Source: Mycobacterium sp.
Lineage (GTDB): Bacteria; Actinomycetota; Actinomycetes; Mycobacteriales; Mycobacteriaceae
Assembly: GCF_004298145.1 (NCBI RefSeq)
Contig: NZ_SCRH01000032.1
Span: 60,658-124,657, forward strand
DNA length: 64,000 bases
Direction of reading: 5' to 3'
The notes below the pieces were generated by a model, which saw only the letters and a list, made by a program, of their open reading frames with translations, made no database searches and was not told the origin of the DNA. The position numbers and the translations under genes were made by a program. Positions within the stretch are counted from its first letter, which is position 1, and the number at the start of each line of letters is the position of its first letter. This document shows, one piece after another, positions 49,435-57,654 of this stretch.

Positions 49435-49623
49435 ATGCCCGACGCCGCACACGACCTTGACCACCTCGGGCTGGGTTGGCGGCTGCGCCGCACCGCCACA
49501 GCCGCCGATATTCGGGCAAGCCTGGCAGACCTACTGTCAGCAGTTGTTCTGCCCGTATGCCGCATGGGCATTCACGAGAACAACGCGTTCGCCGCGATCG
49601 GACCGGGAAGGAGATGCCGGTGA
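49435..49623 (+). CDS. Small ORF between the PEP-utilising and AttH-like genes
   Basis: 62 codons from ATG 49435, 5 nt after the previous stop, ending 4 nt past the start of the next gene. The spacing suggests a coupled small gene. The sequence LGWRLRRTATAADIRASLAD resembles the tail of a glycosyltransferase, but weakly. It may be a real small protein or a relic that keeps ribosomes moving into the next gene. Confidence 0.4.
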   Translation: MPDAAHDLDHLGLGWRLRRTATAADIRASLADLLSAVVLPVCRMGIHENNAFAAIGPGRRCR

Positions 49624-50660
49624 TACCGACCACAACGCAGCTCGGCGTTATTCAGGTGACCGACTTGCCCGATGTGCCGCCCGCGGCGGACTATTTCGGC
49701 GACCCGCAGTATGACGTGCCGCACTGGAACGAGACGACGTTCTTCGAAGCGTGGTCACCTCGGACCGGGATCGGCGTGTTCCTGCACATGGGCCGCTACC
49801 CCAAGGATCTTGACCTGCGGTGGTGCCAGGCCATCACGTACCTGCCCGGCGGGGCCGTGACCTCCGATGTGCATTGGGGCCGCAACACCGATGCCGGTGC
49901 GCGCACCGCGAACTTGTCAATCGACGTTCGGGATCCACTGCAACACTGGACAATCCGCTACGACGGCGCCGGTGAGCTCAGCAGCAGCGGCCAGCTGGTG
50001 CAGGGGCTCTCGGGGGCGGGCGTACAGGTGCCGGTGCGCTGGCATCTGGAAGCCGTCGCAGCAGCGCCACCGTGGAACCTGCGGCCTGCCGCCGGCGGCG
50101 CGATGCCCGACTTCGCTCAGTCCAGCCACTCCCAGCAGGCCTACCGGGTCAATGGCACGGTGGCCGTCAACGGGACCGAGCATCAACTCGATGGGATCGG
50201 CTGTAACGACCATTCCCGCGGTGCGCGCGATCTGACCCACTTCGCCGGGGACCAGTGGGTGGTGGGCGTCATGCCCGGCTATGTCCTGCACGTCATCAAT
50301 GTCTGGCGCGCCGACGAACAGCCCGTTTTGACCACCGGCGCCTGGTTCGATACCGACGGGCAGCGGACCGTGACGGCGCACCGACACTCCGACCACGACA
50401 TAGCAGGTGCACCAAGCGAATTCCCGCTCATCGTCGATGACGGAGGTGTTGAGCGCCGCTTTGCCATCGAAGTACTGCACGGCTGCACCCTCAGCGTGAC
50501 TCAACAGCACGACAACCTCAATGGCGTTGGCTGGCAGCTCCCCGGCGATACTGTGCTGCTGTCGGAATCACCCATTCGGCTACGCGATGAGCGCGGACAG
50601 CTCGGATACGGACATCTGGAGCGCGCGCTGCGCCTCAACCGGGCCACTCGCCCGCAGTGA
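49620..50660 (+). CDS. AttH/CrtC-like protein (DUF7064-type), copy 2
   Basis: 346 residues. Beta-rich, with the pattern shared with 9084-10199 and 61916-62917: a strand pair VNGTVAVNGTEHQLDGIGCN, then DHSRGARD at the position of D-x-W-G, and WVVGVMPGYVLHVINVW after it. The usual Trp of the signature is Arg here. GTG 49620 is chosen because GAAGGAG ends 6 nt upstream; ATG 49614 would sit directly on that site. It may be a hydratase, cyclase or ligand-binding protein for a hydrophobic compound. It lies in one operon with the PEP-utilising enzyme. Confidence 0.75.
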   Translation: MIPTTTQLGVIQVTDLPDVPPAADYFGDPQYDVPHWNETTFFEAWSPRTGIGVFLHMGRYPKDLDLRWCQAITYLPGGAVTSDVHWGRNTDAGARTANLSIDVRDPLQHWTIRYDGAGELSSSGQLVQGLSGAGVQVPVRWHLEAVAAAPPWNLRPAAGGAMPDFAQSSHSQQAYRVNGTVAVNGTEHQLDGIGCNDHSRGARDLTHFAGDQWVVGVMPGYVLHVINVWRADEQPVLTTGAWFDTDGQRTVTAHRHSDHDIAGAPSEFPLIVDDGGVERRFAIEVLHGCTLSVTQQHDNLNGVGWQLPGDTVLLSESPIRLRDERGQLGYGHLERALRLNRATRPQ

Positions 50661-50668
50661 GGCAGCAG

Positions 50669-51394
50669 TCAGCGGCTGCGCCTGCGGCGCGGAGGGCGAC
50701 GGCCCGCGATCGCGTTGCTGGTTGACGGGTCACCCGCGTCGTCCGTATTCCCAGCGGATGCTGGGGCAGGGCGTTCTCCGGAATGCGGTCCCGCCGTCGG
50801 AGTAAACGCGAGCATGTCCACCACGCCACGGACGAAATCGTCAGTGGCCTCGATCCCATGGGGATCCGCCCAGCGGGCGGTGAACAACGTGCGCATCAGG
50901 ATGGCTCCACCCAGCGCTTCGATAAGTGCAATCGAGCCGGTGTTGGGGGGTAGCGCGTCGGCCGCGCCGGCGTCGTCGAGGGCGCGGATGCCGAAATCGA
51001 GCTCCCGATAAAAGCGCTGCGAGAGGCGCTGGTAGAGCTCGGGGACTTGGTCGGCATCCAGCGCCAACCGCACCAGGGCGCGCCCGAACCGGCCGGTGTA
51101 CTGTCGACGCATCTGAACGCCGATGTCCAGCAATAGATCCCGTGGAGGCAGCTCGGCGTCCTCCGGCGTGAAGCGCGGCGATCCCGTCGCGAAGGCGTCG
51201 GCGACCAGATCCTCTTTCGACGACCAGCGCAGGTACAGTGCCGCCTTGCCTATGTTGGCTCGGCGCGCCACTTCATGCATCGTCAGACCGGACCAGCCGC
51301 GTTGCGCGTAGATGTCCAGGGCGGCCTCGAGCACACGCTGATCGATATCGGGGTCGCGCGGTCGTCCCGGGCTGCGTTGGTCGGCCGAGGTCAC
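50669..51394 (-). CDS. TetR-family regulator, likely ligand of the TCAGAC operators
   Basis: 241 residues. Helix-turn-helix LTMHEVARRANIGKAALYLRW followed by SSKEDLV, and a TetR C-terminal domain (LFTARWADPHGIEATDDFV). An Arg-rich tail (GRRPPRRRRSR) is unusual. GTG 51394 has GGGAGG 6 nt upstream; the open frame to 51514 is rejected. It is divergent from the membrane-protein gene at 51665, with operator site 2 between them, so it is the best candidate regulator of both TCAGAC sites. It converges with the AttH-like gene (8-bp gap). Confidence 0.82.
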   Translation of the reverse strand: MTSADQRSPGRPRDPDIDQRVLEAALDIYAQRGWSGLTMHEVARRANIGKAALYLRWSSKEDLVADAFATGSPRFTPEDAELPPRDLLLDIGVQMRRQYTGRFGRALVRLALDADQVPELYQRLSQRFYRELDFGIRALDDAGAADALPPNTGSIALIEALGGAILMRTLFTARWADPHGIEATDDFVRGVVDMLAFTPTAGPHSGERPAPASAGNTDDAGDPSTSNAIAGRRPPRRRRSR

Positions 51395-51547
51395 CGAGCC
51401 TCCCGTGGCGGCCTGGACAGTGAACCACCGCAGTGCACAAAGGAAGCAACGTGCTGCGGCAACATCATGAGGGCGAAGCCAGTCACTCACCATCCGATCG
51501 TCGAGAGCCGACACCGACCCTATCCCGCGCGCGGATGCGGCCAGGGG

Positions 51548-51596
51548 TTGACACTTTCCGCGCTCGTCCGATATATATCAGACACCCGATGTCTGA
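51548..51596 (+). promoter_or_regulatory. Promoter with TCAGAC-N7-GTCTGA operator (site 2)
   Basis: TTGACA (51548-51553), 18-nt spacer, TATATA (51572-51577), directly followed by TCAGAC (51578-51583), 7 nt, GTCTGA (51591-51596) and AAAC. A near copy of site 1. It drives the membrane-protein gene at 51665 and lies in the 270-bp divergent intergenic with the TetR gene. Confidence 0.75.
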
Positions 51597-51664
51597 AACG
51601 GGGAAGTGGGTCGTTGTGGTGGCCTTCAGCCACCACAACGCGATCTGCCCGACAGGAGGCGATC

Positions 51665-52540
51665 GTGGCCGTTTCCACCAGAGCGAACGACTCTGTTAGC
51701 GCCCGCGAGCTCGCATTGAAAAGCATGCTGACACAGCGCCTATGCGTGTGGAGCGGGCCGCTGCTGATCATGCTCACTGGCTCGGCGCTCTGGCTGGTCA
51801 TGGGCTTCATCCCGCCACCGTCGCCCAGCGCCAGCGCGGAGACGATCCGTCAGATGTACATCGATCATCAGACCCGGATCAGGGTAGGCCTGATCCTGAC
51901 GGTGGTGTCCTGTGGTCTGGCGTTTCCGTGGGCTGTCGCGATCGCGGTGCAGATGCAGCGCATCGAGGGCCGCTGGAGTCCCATGGCTCTCAGCCAACTC
52001 ATCGCGGGTGTGGCACTGCCGATTCTGTACATCCTGCCCGTCATGGCCTGGGCGACTGCCGCATTCCGCCCCGATGAGCGCTCGGCCGAGCTGACTCGGT
52101 TCGCCAACGACCTCGGTTGGTTCCCGTTCGTGGGGGTGGGTTCACCCGCCTTCATTCAGAGCATCGCCATCGCCATCGCCACATTCCGCGATATCCGGCC
52201 CAACCCGGTGTTCAAGCGTTGGGTCGGGTATTTCAACATCTGGTGTGTGCTGTTGTTCTTCGCCGGCGCGATGATCTACGCGTTCAAATCGGGTCCACTG
52301 GCCTGGAACGGGGTCATCGCGTTCTGGATCCCGGTGGTGGTCTTCGTCGCCTGGATCTTCGTGATGACGTATGTGCTGCTGGCAGCGATCAATGACCAGG
52401 AGAATGAGCTGAACGCGGCGCCGGAAGGGATCGTCGAGTTCGAGTCCGATCTGCACGGCAAGGTCAGTGAACTCGCCGCGGAAGTGGAATCGCTAAGACG
52501 GCAGCTTCATCGTCAGCCGACCGCGGCGGGGAATGGCTGA
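51665..52540 (+). CDS. Multi-span membrane protein, paralogue of 45430-46146
   Basis: 291 residues with six or so hydrophobic segments (LLIMLTGSALWLVMGFI, VGLILTVVSCGLAFPWAVAI, LIAGVALPILYILPVMAW, and others) and a C-terminal coiled-coil-like tail (KVSELAAEVESLRRQLHRQ). It shares PPPSP, RIRVGLI, PWAV and QRIEG with its paralogue. GTG 51665 has AGGAGG 5 nt upstream. It is under the site 2 promoter. Function unknown; the paired occurrence suggests a membrane partner of the cluster enzymes. Confidence 0.75.
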   Translation: MAVSTRANDSVSARELALKSMLTQRLCVWSGPLLIMLTGSALWLVMGFIPPPSPSASAETIRQMYIDHQTRIRVGLILTVVSCGLAFPWAVAIAVQMQRIEGRWSPMALSQLIAGVALPILYILPVMAWATAAFRPDERSAELTRFANDLGWFPFVGVGSPAFIQSIAIAIATFRDIRPNPVFKRWVGYFNIWCVLLFFAGAMIYAFKSGPLAWNGVIAFWIPVVVFVAWIFVMTYVLLAAINDQENELNAAPEGIVEFESDLHGKVSELAAEVESLRRQLHRQPTAAGNG

Positions 52541-52956
52541 CGCGATTGTGGCTAGCCTGGTGTCGCTGCGCCGATAGGCATCGACGCGCTGTTACGTGAT
52601 CGACCGGCCCGTTCGGGAACACCAAAACCCCTGCACCACATGACGAAACGACCTCTTCCCTGACGGCAACTGAGCCGACTCATCAACGAAGTCCCGTGCA
52701 AGAAGCACGATTTCGCGAGACATCCATGTCGCGCACCATCGAGATCTGCCGCAAGCTCAAGGAGGCGAACTCCGGCGCCCGTCGACCGGCAGCGCGCGCC
52801 ACAAGCGATTCGAGGGTCGCTGATCCGAGAGTGTTCGATCCGCCTTCCGTTGATCGTGTGCAATTCTCCACGTATCAACGAAGTACATCCTCCAATGCGG
52901 ATATTGCGATGCGGCGGATACGACGTCAGGACGCGCAGCAGAGTCGTCGGGGTTGG
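52541..52956. other. 416-bp intergenic region (no gene seen)
   Basis: Between the membrane-protein gene and the converging DapB-like reductase gene. Short frames on both strands show no recognisable product, RBS or codon bias of a real gene. No palindrome or terminator hairpin was noticed. Confidence 0.4.
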
Positions 52957-54036
52957 TCAGCTGGAAGGCTGACGCCAGTGGCCGAAGATGTCCTCCTGTA
53001 GGAATCCTGGTGGGGCCGCGACGACATCGGGGATGGAGTTGATGCAGACTGTGGCGGTCGGGAATGAGAACGAGGACTCGTCCTCGTCGTCGGTGTAGAC
53101 CATGTCGACCTTCAGCCCGGGGCGACCGTCGATCTCGACACGCACGAAGTACGGCGGTGGCTTGCCCTCTTCGCCCTGCGGAGCCAGCACCCAGTCCTCG
53201 GGCATACCGTCGGAGCCCATATAGGTGACCCACTGGTGGGTGATGAAGGCGTCGCCGTTGCGCATACCCGAGAACTCGTGCAGGACAGCCTTAATGGTGC
53301 CTTCTTTCAGGGTGCCCATCGCGACGTCCATATCGCGGTCGGCGAGGACGACGTCGGCCTTACTGGGCACCACCATGTCGAGTTTCACGCCGAGCAGGTC
53401 GGCAAGTTTGGCGACCGCGGCGGGCAACAGCCGCAGCCCGTAGTACAGCACGCCGGGGGAGTCCAGGCTGCGGTCTTCGGGCCGCTTACCGAACCCGACC
53501 TCCGAGAGCAGCAATTCCCCTGGATTGGTCGAGACATCCATCGACTCGATCATCCGGATTTTGTTTACCTTGGCGACACTTCCGGACAGCAGTGCTGCGA
53601 CCCGGTCACATACGAAGCCCGGGTCGATACCCGATCCGTACAGGGTGGAGCCGCCCTTGGTGCAGGCCGCCTCGAGTGCCGCCATCCGTTCGGGGCCTTC
53701 AATGAGAGGTGAGAAGTAGGACGCGGTTGAGATGACGTTCTTGCCGGATTCCAGAAGAGCGATCACGTCGTCGTCGAAGGGCAGCAGTCCCTGCGGGCCG
53801 ACGCCCACCGAGCAGTGGATCACCACGTCGGCGTCGAGGTCGAGGATTGCCTGCCTCGAGGTGGTGGCGCTGATGCCGGTGGCCGGCCGCCCGCAGAGTT
53901 CCCCGGCGTCGCGACCATCCTTGGCCGCCGAGGAGACCCACACGCCGACCAGCTCGAGGTCGGGGTGGTCGATGATCTGCCGCAGGGCCCAGCTACCCAC
54001 CGAACCTGTCGCCCACTGCACCACGCGATATGTCAT
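52957..54036 (-). CDS. DapB-like NAD(P)H-dependent dehydrogenase/reductase
   Basis: 359 residues with the N-terminal Rossmann domain of dihydrodipicolinate reductase-like proteins: VVQWATGSVGSWALRQII, VGVWVSSAAKDGRDAGEL, VVIHCSVGVG and a STLYGSGIDPGFVCDRVAAL segment. True DapB is about 270 residues; this longer type is related to 2,4-diaminopentanoate dehydrogenase and is common in mycobacteria with no known substrate. ATG 54036 has AAGGAG 8 nt upstream. Upstream lie palindromes at 54203 and 54239 and decayed APH sequence. Confidence 0.8.
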   Translation of the reverse strand: MTYRVVQWATGSVGSWALRQIIDHPDLELVGVWVSSAAKDGRDAGELCGRPATGISATTSRQAILDLDADVVIHCSVGVGPQGLLPFDDDVIALLESGKNVISTASYFSPLIEGPERMAALEAACTKGGSTLYGSGIDPGFVCDRVAALLSGSVAKVNKIRMIESMDVSTNPGELLLSEVGFGKRPEDRSLDSPGVLYYGLRLLPAAVAKLADLLGVKLDMVVPSKADVVLADRDMDVAMGTLKEGTIKAVLHEFSGMRNGDAFITHQWVTYMGSDGMPEDWVLAPQGEEGKPPPYFVRVEIDGRPGLKVDMVYTDDEDESSFSFPTATVCINSIPDVVAAPPGFLQEDIFGHWRQPSS

Positions 54037-54202
54037 GGGCGGATCTCCTTCAGTTGAATCACGGATTCCTCCGGGGTAGCAGTTCGGGGCGGTTGGGCGC
54101 CGATTCACGGGAAATGGATTTGGGGGGATCGGCACAAGTGAACGTCGTTGGCCCGCAGATGCCGCCGTGCGGTGTGGGCTTGCGGCATCAGTCCTGCCAG
54201 CT

Positions 54203-54214
54203 GAACGATCGTTC
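54203..54214. promoter_or_regulatory. Palindrome GAAC-GATC-GTTC upstream of the DapB-like gene
   Basis: Perfect 12-bp palindrome, 167 bp upstream of ATG 54036. The half-site GAAC-N4-GTTC recurs at 56006-56017. It also equals the core of the mycobacterial LexA box, but the flanking TC/GA are absent, so a TetR site is as likely. Confidence 0.45.
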
Positions 54215-54238
54215 TTGCAGCCACGTGATGACGATACC

Positions 54239-54266
54239 ATGATATCTGTTCGTAAACAGATATCAT
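54239..54266. promoter_or_regulatory. Long perfect palindrome (12-bp arms)
   Basis: ATGATATCTGTT and AACAGATATCAT are perfect arms around CGTA. It is the strongest inverted repeat in the locus, AT-rich, in the region upstream of the DapB-like gene and next to the decayed APH sequence. A regulator dimer site is the simplest reading; the adjacent TetR genes at 56242 and 56912 are candidates. Confidence 0.6.
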
Positions 54267-54289
54267 CGTGAGATTTCCGCCCGCTGAAA

Positions 54290-54594
54290 CCGGCACGTGC
54301 AGAAGATGTTCGGCGCCGTGAGCCGCTCCGCGCGGGAGCGCGCCGGTGTAGTGACGCATGAAGTACAGAAAGTAACCAAGATCCATCTGGGGTTGCCCAG
54401 ACCGGCTTCCTCCCAGTCGATCGCCGCGCGATCGGCAGATCGTCGCGGACAGGCATGTTCGCCAGCCGCGCATCGCCCCAACACAACACGGTCGGCTCAG
54501 GCCCAGTGGGTTGACTATCGCGCGGCGTTGCGAGGGCGGCCACGATCAGTGGATCGGGCGACCCGTTACCCGAGAAGGCGGCGTATCGTTTCAA
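54290..54594 (-). pseudogene. Decayed APH-family phosphotransferase, fragment 1
   Basis: Three frames must be joined. First PTVLCWGDARLANMPVRDDL (catalytic loop), then AAIDWEEAGLGNPRW (metal site) from about 54427, then MDLGYFLYFMRHYTGALPRG from about 54386. At least two frameshifts and loss of both ends make it non-functional. The ancestor resembled the kinases at 10199 and 36609. Confidence 0.65.
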
Positions 54595-54605
54595 CTAGTC
54601 AGCTG

Positions 54606-54735
54606 CTTTTCGTGCGGTGTGGCCCCCGGATCGGGGTGCCAAATCGTCGCCAGACCCGCTTTCTTCCAATCGATCCCGTGTGCCTGCGCCATGACGGTCA
54701 GCGGTGCGCCAAGGTAAGCCGGGTTGTCATGCGTG
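54606..54735 (-). pseudogene. Decayed APH-like sequence, fragment 2
   Basis: The minus strand reads YLGAPLTVMAQAHGIDWKKA, then GLATIWHPDPG, ending in TGA near 54606. The DNA of the IDWKKAGL part closely resembles that of IDWEEAGL in fragment 1, so it appears to be a second decayed copy or a partial duplication. Low information; no intact frame. Confidence 0.35.
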
Positions 54736-54785
54736 AGTCAAAATGGCTGGTCGCGGGTGCCGAGAACGGAACACGGCGTGTCTGC

Positions 54786-55949
54786 CTATGGTTGTGTACC
54801 GTCGGCGCCCTTTAGGTAGCTGCTTACTTCTATGCTGCGACCCAGCGCGTCGGGGAGTTCGTTGGGCTGCAGGACGAAAGCGGCCATGTCCAGGATTCCT
54901 ACGAAGTCGACTCCGGCGTCGATGAAAGGCCGGAATTGGGCGGCGGCCTCGGCGGGTGAACCGTAGAAGTAGGACTTTTCGGCCATCTCGCGGGTTGCGC
55001 GACCCGCCCATTCCTCGACCTCGACCGTGCTCATCGACAGCGGCAGCATCTTCATCGCGTAGTGCCAATCCCGGGGCATCGGTGGTTCGATACCCTCTGT
55101 ATCCCAATCAGATTGGTTGACGCGGCCGGCGATGGCGGTGAGCCAGCGGGTCAGCTTGTTGTCCAGTGCCCGGTCGACGACATTGGGGTCCTCATGCAGC
55201 AGCATGGTCGCCCAGACGCCGAATCTGAAGGCATCCGGGTCACGTCCCTTGCGTACCAATTGCGCCCGCATCGTGTCGCGCTCCTCGGCAAACTTCTCCG
55301 GAGAACTCCATACGAACGGGCACATGGTGCAAAAGCCGTCGCCGTAGCTGGTGGCCAGGTCGATGATGCGGGGTCCGCCGCCCAGGCCCCACAGTTCGGG
55401 CCGGTTGGCCTTGGCGGTCCCAATCCACGCGTCGGTCAGCGTGGTGTGGTGTCCTTCGAAGTTGATCGGACCGTCGGTGGTCATCAGTTTGTCGAAGACG
55501 CGGTAGATGTCTTCGAGCCGGTCGATGCCTTGCGCGCGTTTCCAGCCAAACGGCTTGCACTGCTTGATTTCCCCGGCGCCGATCTGCACGATCGTGCGAC
55601 CCCCGGTCAGGTCGGCCAGGGTGAGCATCGACTGGGCCAGTTCGGCCGGCCCGCGCCGGATCGAGTCGGTCGACAGCACGATACCCAGTTCCGGGGCCAG
55701 CGCCGAGGCGTAGCCGGCCATCGTCCACATGTCGGGAAAGCTGTCACAATCCGGCATGACCGCGGCGAGCGGTGTGTTCTCCGGCGTCCACAACCCCTGT
55801 GGGTACCAGGAGGTCAATTGGTCCCACACCTGAAAGTAGTCGACGACGCCGCTCGCCGCGATCGCCTGGGCCATCTGACCGAACGCGGTCGGAGGAAGAT
55901 GGCGATCGACTGTTACGGGGATGCTTGTCTCCAGCGTTGGCACGGCCAC
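54786..55949 (-). CDS. LLM-class (F420-dependent-like) oxidoreductase
   Basis: 387-residue TIM-barrel oxidoreductase of the luciferase-like superfamily, closest in layout to mycobacterial F420-dependent enzymes: VVDYFQVWDQLTSWYPQGLW near the start, LADLTGGRTIVQIGAGEIKQ (cofactor loop), and ELWGLGGGPRIIDLATSYGD. It is longer than the paralogue at 44573. GTG 55949 is the start. A perfect palindrome (56001-56022) lies 52 bp upstream, and the next upstream gene is a TetR gene on the same strand. Confidence 0.85.
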   Translation of the reverse strand: MAVPTLETSIPVTVDRHLPPTAFGQMAQAIAASGVVDYFQVWDQLTSWYPQGLWTPENTPLAAVMPDCDSFPDMWTMAGYASALAPELGIVLSTDSIRRGPAELAQSMLTLADLTGGRTIVQIGAGEIKQCKPFGWKRAQGIDRLEDIYRVFDKLMTTDGPINFEGHHTTLTDAWIGTAKANRPELWGLGGGPRIIDLATSYGDGFCTMCPFVWSSPEKFAEERDTMRAQLVRKGRDPDAFRFGVWATMLLHEDPNVVDRALDNKLTRWLTAIAGRVNQSDWDTEGIEPPMPRDWHYAMKMLPLSMSTVEVEEWAGRATREMAEKSYFYGSPAEAAAQFRPFIDAGVDFVGILDMAAFVLQPNELPDALGRSIEVSSYLKGADGTQP

Positions 55950-56000
55950 CGGCTCTCTTCTGTCCGCACACCGGGCGGGAAAGCTGGATGCGGCGTTGGC

Positions 56001-56022
56001 TGTGTGAACGTATGTTCACACA
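56001..56022. promoter_or_regulatory. Perfect palindrome upstream of the LLM gene (9-bp arms)
   Basis: TGTGTGAAC (56001-56009) and GTTCACACA (56014-56022) around GTAT. The core GAAC-N4-GTTC equals that at 54203. It lies in the 292-bp gap between the TetR gene stop (56242) and the LLM start, in an AT-rich stretch that probably contains the promoter. Nothing else is visible in that gap. Confidence 0.62.
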
Positions 56023-56241
56023 TGAAGAAATATGTTAGCGCCGCCACATTGAGTTGAAAATATCCATTTGCCTTAGAAATCGAGACGATCGACCGCAGGG
56101 GTAACGGCGATGGCATTAACGTCCGCTGACCCCCCCACCGTCGAGTCGAGGACATAGCGCGGCGACTGTGCCTGGTTGCCGGACCGCTGACGCCGATCGG
56201 CTTCGCCATCGGAGCTACCCGATTGGCCTCCATGGCCGGAA

Positions 56242-56931
56242 CTACTTTGCTCGCGAACGGGTTCGGGTCGTTTTTTGTCCGCCGCCCGGTATCGCGCCGA
56301 CGGGGTCGGCGACCCGGCGATACAGGGTGTTCCAGAATATCTCGGCGTAGTCGTCGAGCCGGTCCAGGTACGCGCCGTCATCGAGAGGTGGCGTGGCAGA
56401 AAGGGTCCGGTGCACCATGCTTGCTAACCACGTCGCGATTTCGGTCGCAGGCAGATCCGGTTGGACCCAGCCGCCGCGAACTCCTCGCTCGATGTGATCG
56501 CTGAGATCGTCGATGCTGTTGCGGACGAATGCGCGATAGGCGGCGTCAACGCGTGTCTCGAACAAGGCGGTGTCGCGCGCCGCGGCCAACACGGCCACGT
56601 GCGGGCGGTAGCGTGCCAGGGCATCGGCGACGTCTTGGCGTAGCTCGGCCCGGGTGGGTGCGCGATCGCGCACGGCCCATCCGGCGGGGGCTGACCCCGC
56701 CGCTACCCCTACCTCCTCAAGCCAGGCCAACAGCAGATCGACCTTGTCTTCGAAATACACGTAGAACGTGGTACGCGTCAGGCCGGCTGCGGCGCTTAAT
56801 TTTTCGACACTGACTTCGGTGTAGTGCATCCCAGTCGCGTGGAACCGTTCGAGGGCCCGCAGCAGCTTGTCGCGGGTTGCCGTGCGACGCGAGTCTCGGT
56901 CACTCTGCTTGCTACGCGTGGTCGGGGGCAT
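56242..56931 (-). CDS. TetR-family regulator A of a tandem pair
   Basis: 229 residues. Helix-turn-helix VSVEKLSAAAGLTRTTFYVYF followed by EDKVDLLLAWLEE. C-terminal segment EIATWLASMVHRTLS then AEIFWNTLYRRVADP, shared in form with regulator B (TIVWNTLYAP). ATG 56931 lies inside the end of the regulator B gene (20-nt overlap), so the two are cotranscribed. Candidate ligand of the GAAC-N4-GTTC palindromes. Confidence 0.83.
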   Translation of the reverse strand: MPPTTRSKQSDRDSRRTATRDKLLRALERFHATGMHYTEVSVEKLSAAAGLTRTTFYVYFEDKVDLLLAWLEEVGVAAGSAPAGWAVRDRAPTRAELRQDVADALARYRPHVAVLAAARDTALFETRVDAAYRAFVRNSIDDLSDHIERGVRGGWVQPDLPATEIATWLASMVHRTLSATPPLDDGAYLDRLDDYAEIFWNTLYRRVADPVGAIPGGGQKTTRTRSRAK

Positions 56932-57598
56932 GATGTCTCGGAGGCTGGTGGGTGGGTGCGTACAGGGTGTTCCACACGATCGTGGTGAGGCTGTCGATCC
57001 ATCTGTCCGGGTTGTCGAGTTGCCCGGTCGCGGTGAGTTCGTACAGACCGCTCTGGGTCATCGACGCCAATAGGCCCGCAGTCCTGTGGGACTCGAGCGT
57101 CGGGTCGAGACTGCCCTGCTTCTGCCCGTGGACCAGTTCCACGGCATACCCGTCAAGTCCTTCTTCGAAAAGTGTCGAAAAATGTTGGCGGACTGCGGAA
57201 TCATGAGTGGCCACCTGTTCGACCGCGCGTAGCAGTTGCCGGTGACGTTGGTAGGTGGCGAAAATGCGCTCGGTTACAGTTCGTAGCTGCTCCCAGGTAC
57301 CATCCTGCGGTAGTGCCCACCACGCGAGTGTGGCGTCGAAGAGCTCGACGACGGCGTCCTCGGTCAGCGCGCGCAGTAGATCGCCGGTGTCTTCGAAGTA
57401 GACATAGAACCGTGACCGCGAGATGCCGGCCGAACGGCTGAGGGCGGCGACGCTGAGGTCGGAGTAGACCGTGCCGTCCTCGAGAAGAACCTCGAGTGTG
57501 GAAGAGAGTCGGGCTACGATCGCGCGGCGTCGCTCGTCCCGGTTGGATTGCCTGGCCGGCTCAGGCCCGCTCGTGCCGGCTAGCTGGTCGTCAGGCAT
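56912..57598 (-). CDS. TetR-family regulator B of a tandem pair
   Basis: 228 residues. Helix-turn-helix LSVAALSRSAGISRSRFYVYF followed by EDTGDLLRAL. It is a paralogue of regulator A; both share FYVYFED and WNTLY. ATG 57598 (MPDDQLAGTSG) is chosen; the open frame reaches 57655. The gene lies 56 bp downstream of the flavoenzyme gene and may be cotranscribed with it. Two adjacent paralogous regulators suggest a heterodimer or divided control. Confidence 0.82.
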   Translation of the reverse strand: MPDDQLAGTSGPEPARQSNRDERRRAIVARLSSTLEVLLEDGTVYSDLSVAALSRSAGISRSRFYVYFEDTGDLLRALTEDAVVELFDATLAWWALPQDGTWEQLRTVTERIFATYQRHRQLLRAVEQVATHDSAVRQHFSTLFEEGLDGYAVELVHGQKQGSLDPTLESHRTAGLLASMTQSGLYELTATGQLDNPDRWIDSLTTIVWNTLYAPTHQPPRHHAPDHA

Positions 57599-57654
57599 CG
57601 TCCACATAGTATGCAATTTGATCGGCCGCACTTCCGGATAACTCGGTCGGTGCA

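Noticed and set aside
54203..54214. GAAC-GATC-GTTC considered as a definite LexA box
   Set aside because: The flanking bases are not TC/GA, and the neighbouring genes are not DNA-repair genes; kept only as a palindrome of unknown reader.
54037..54594. Upstream extension of the DapB-like frame
   Set aside because: ATG 54036 has a strong RBS and starts the Rossmann strand. The upstream frame only carries the decayed APH fragment.
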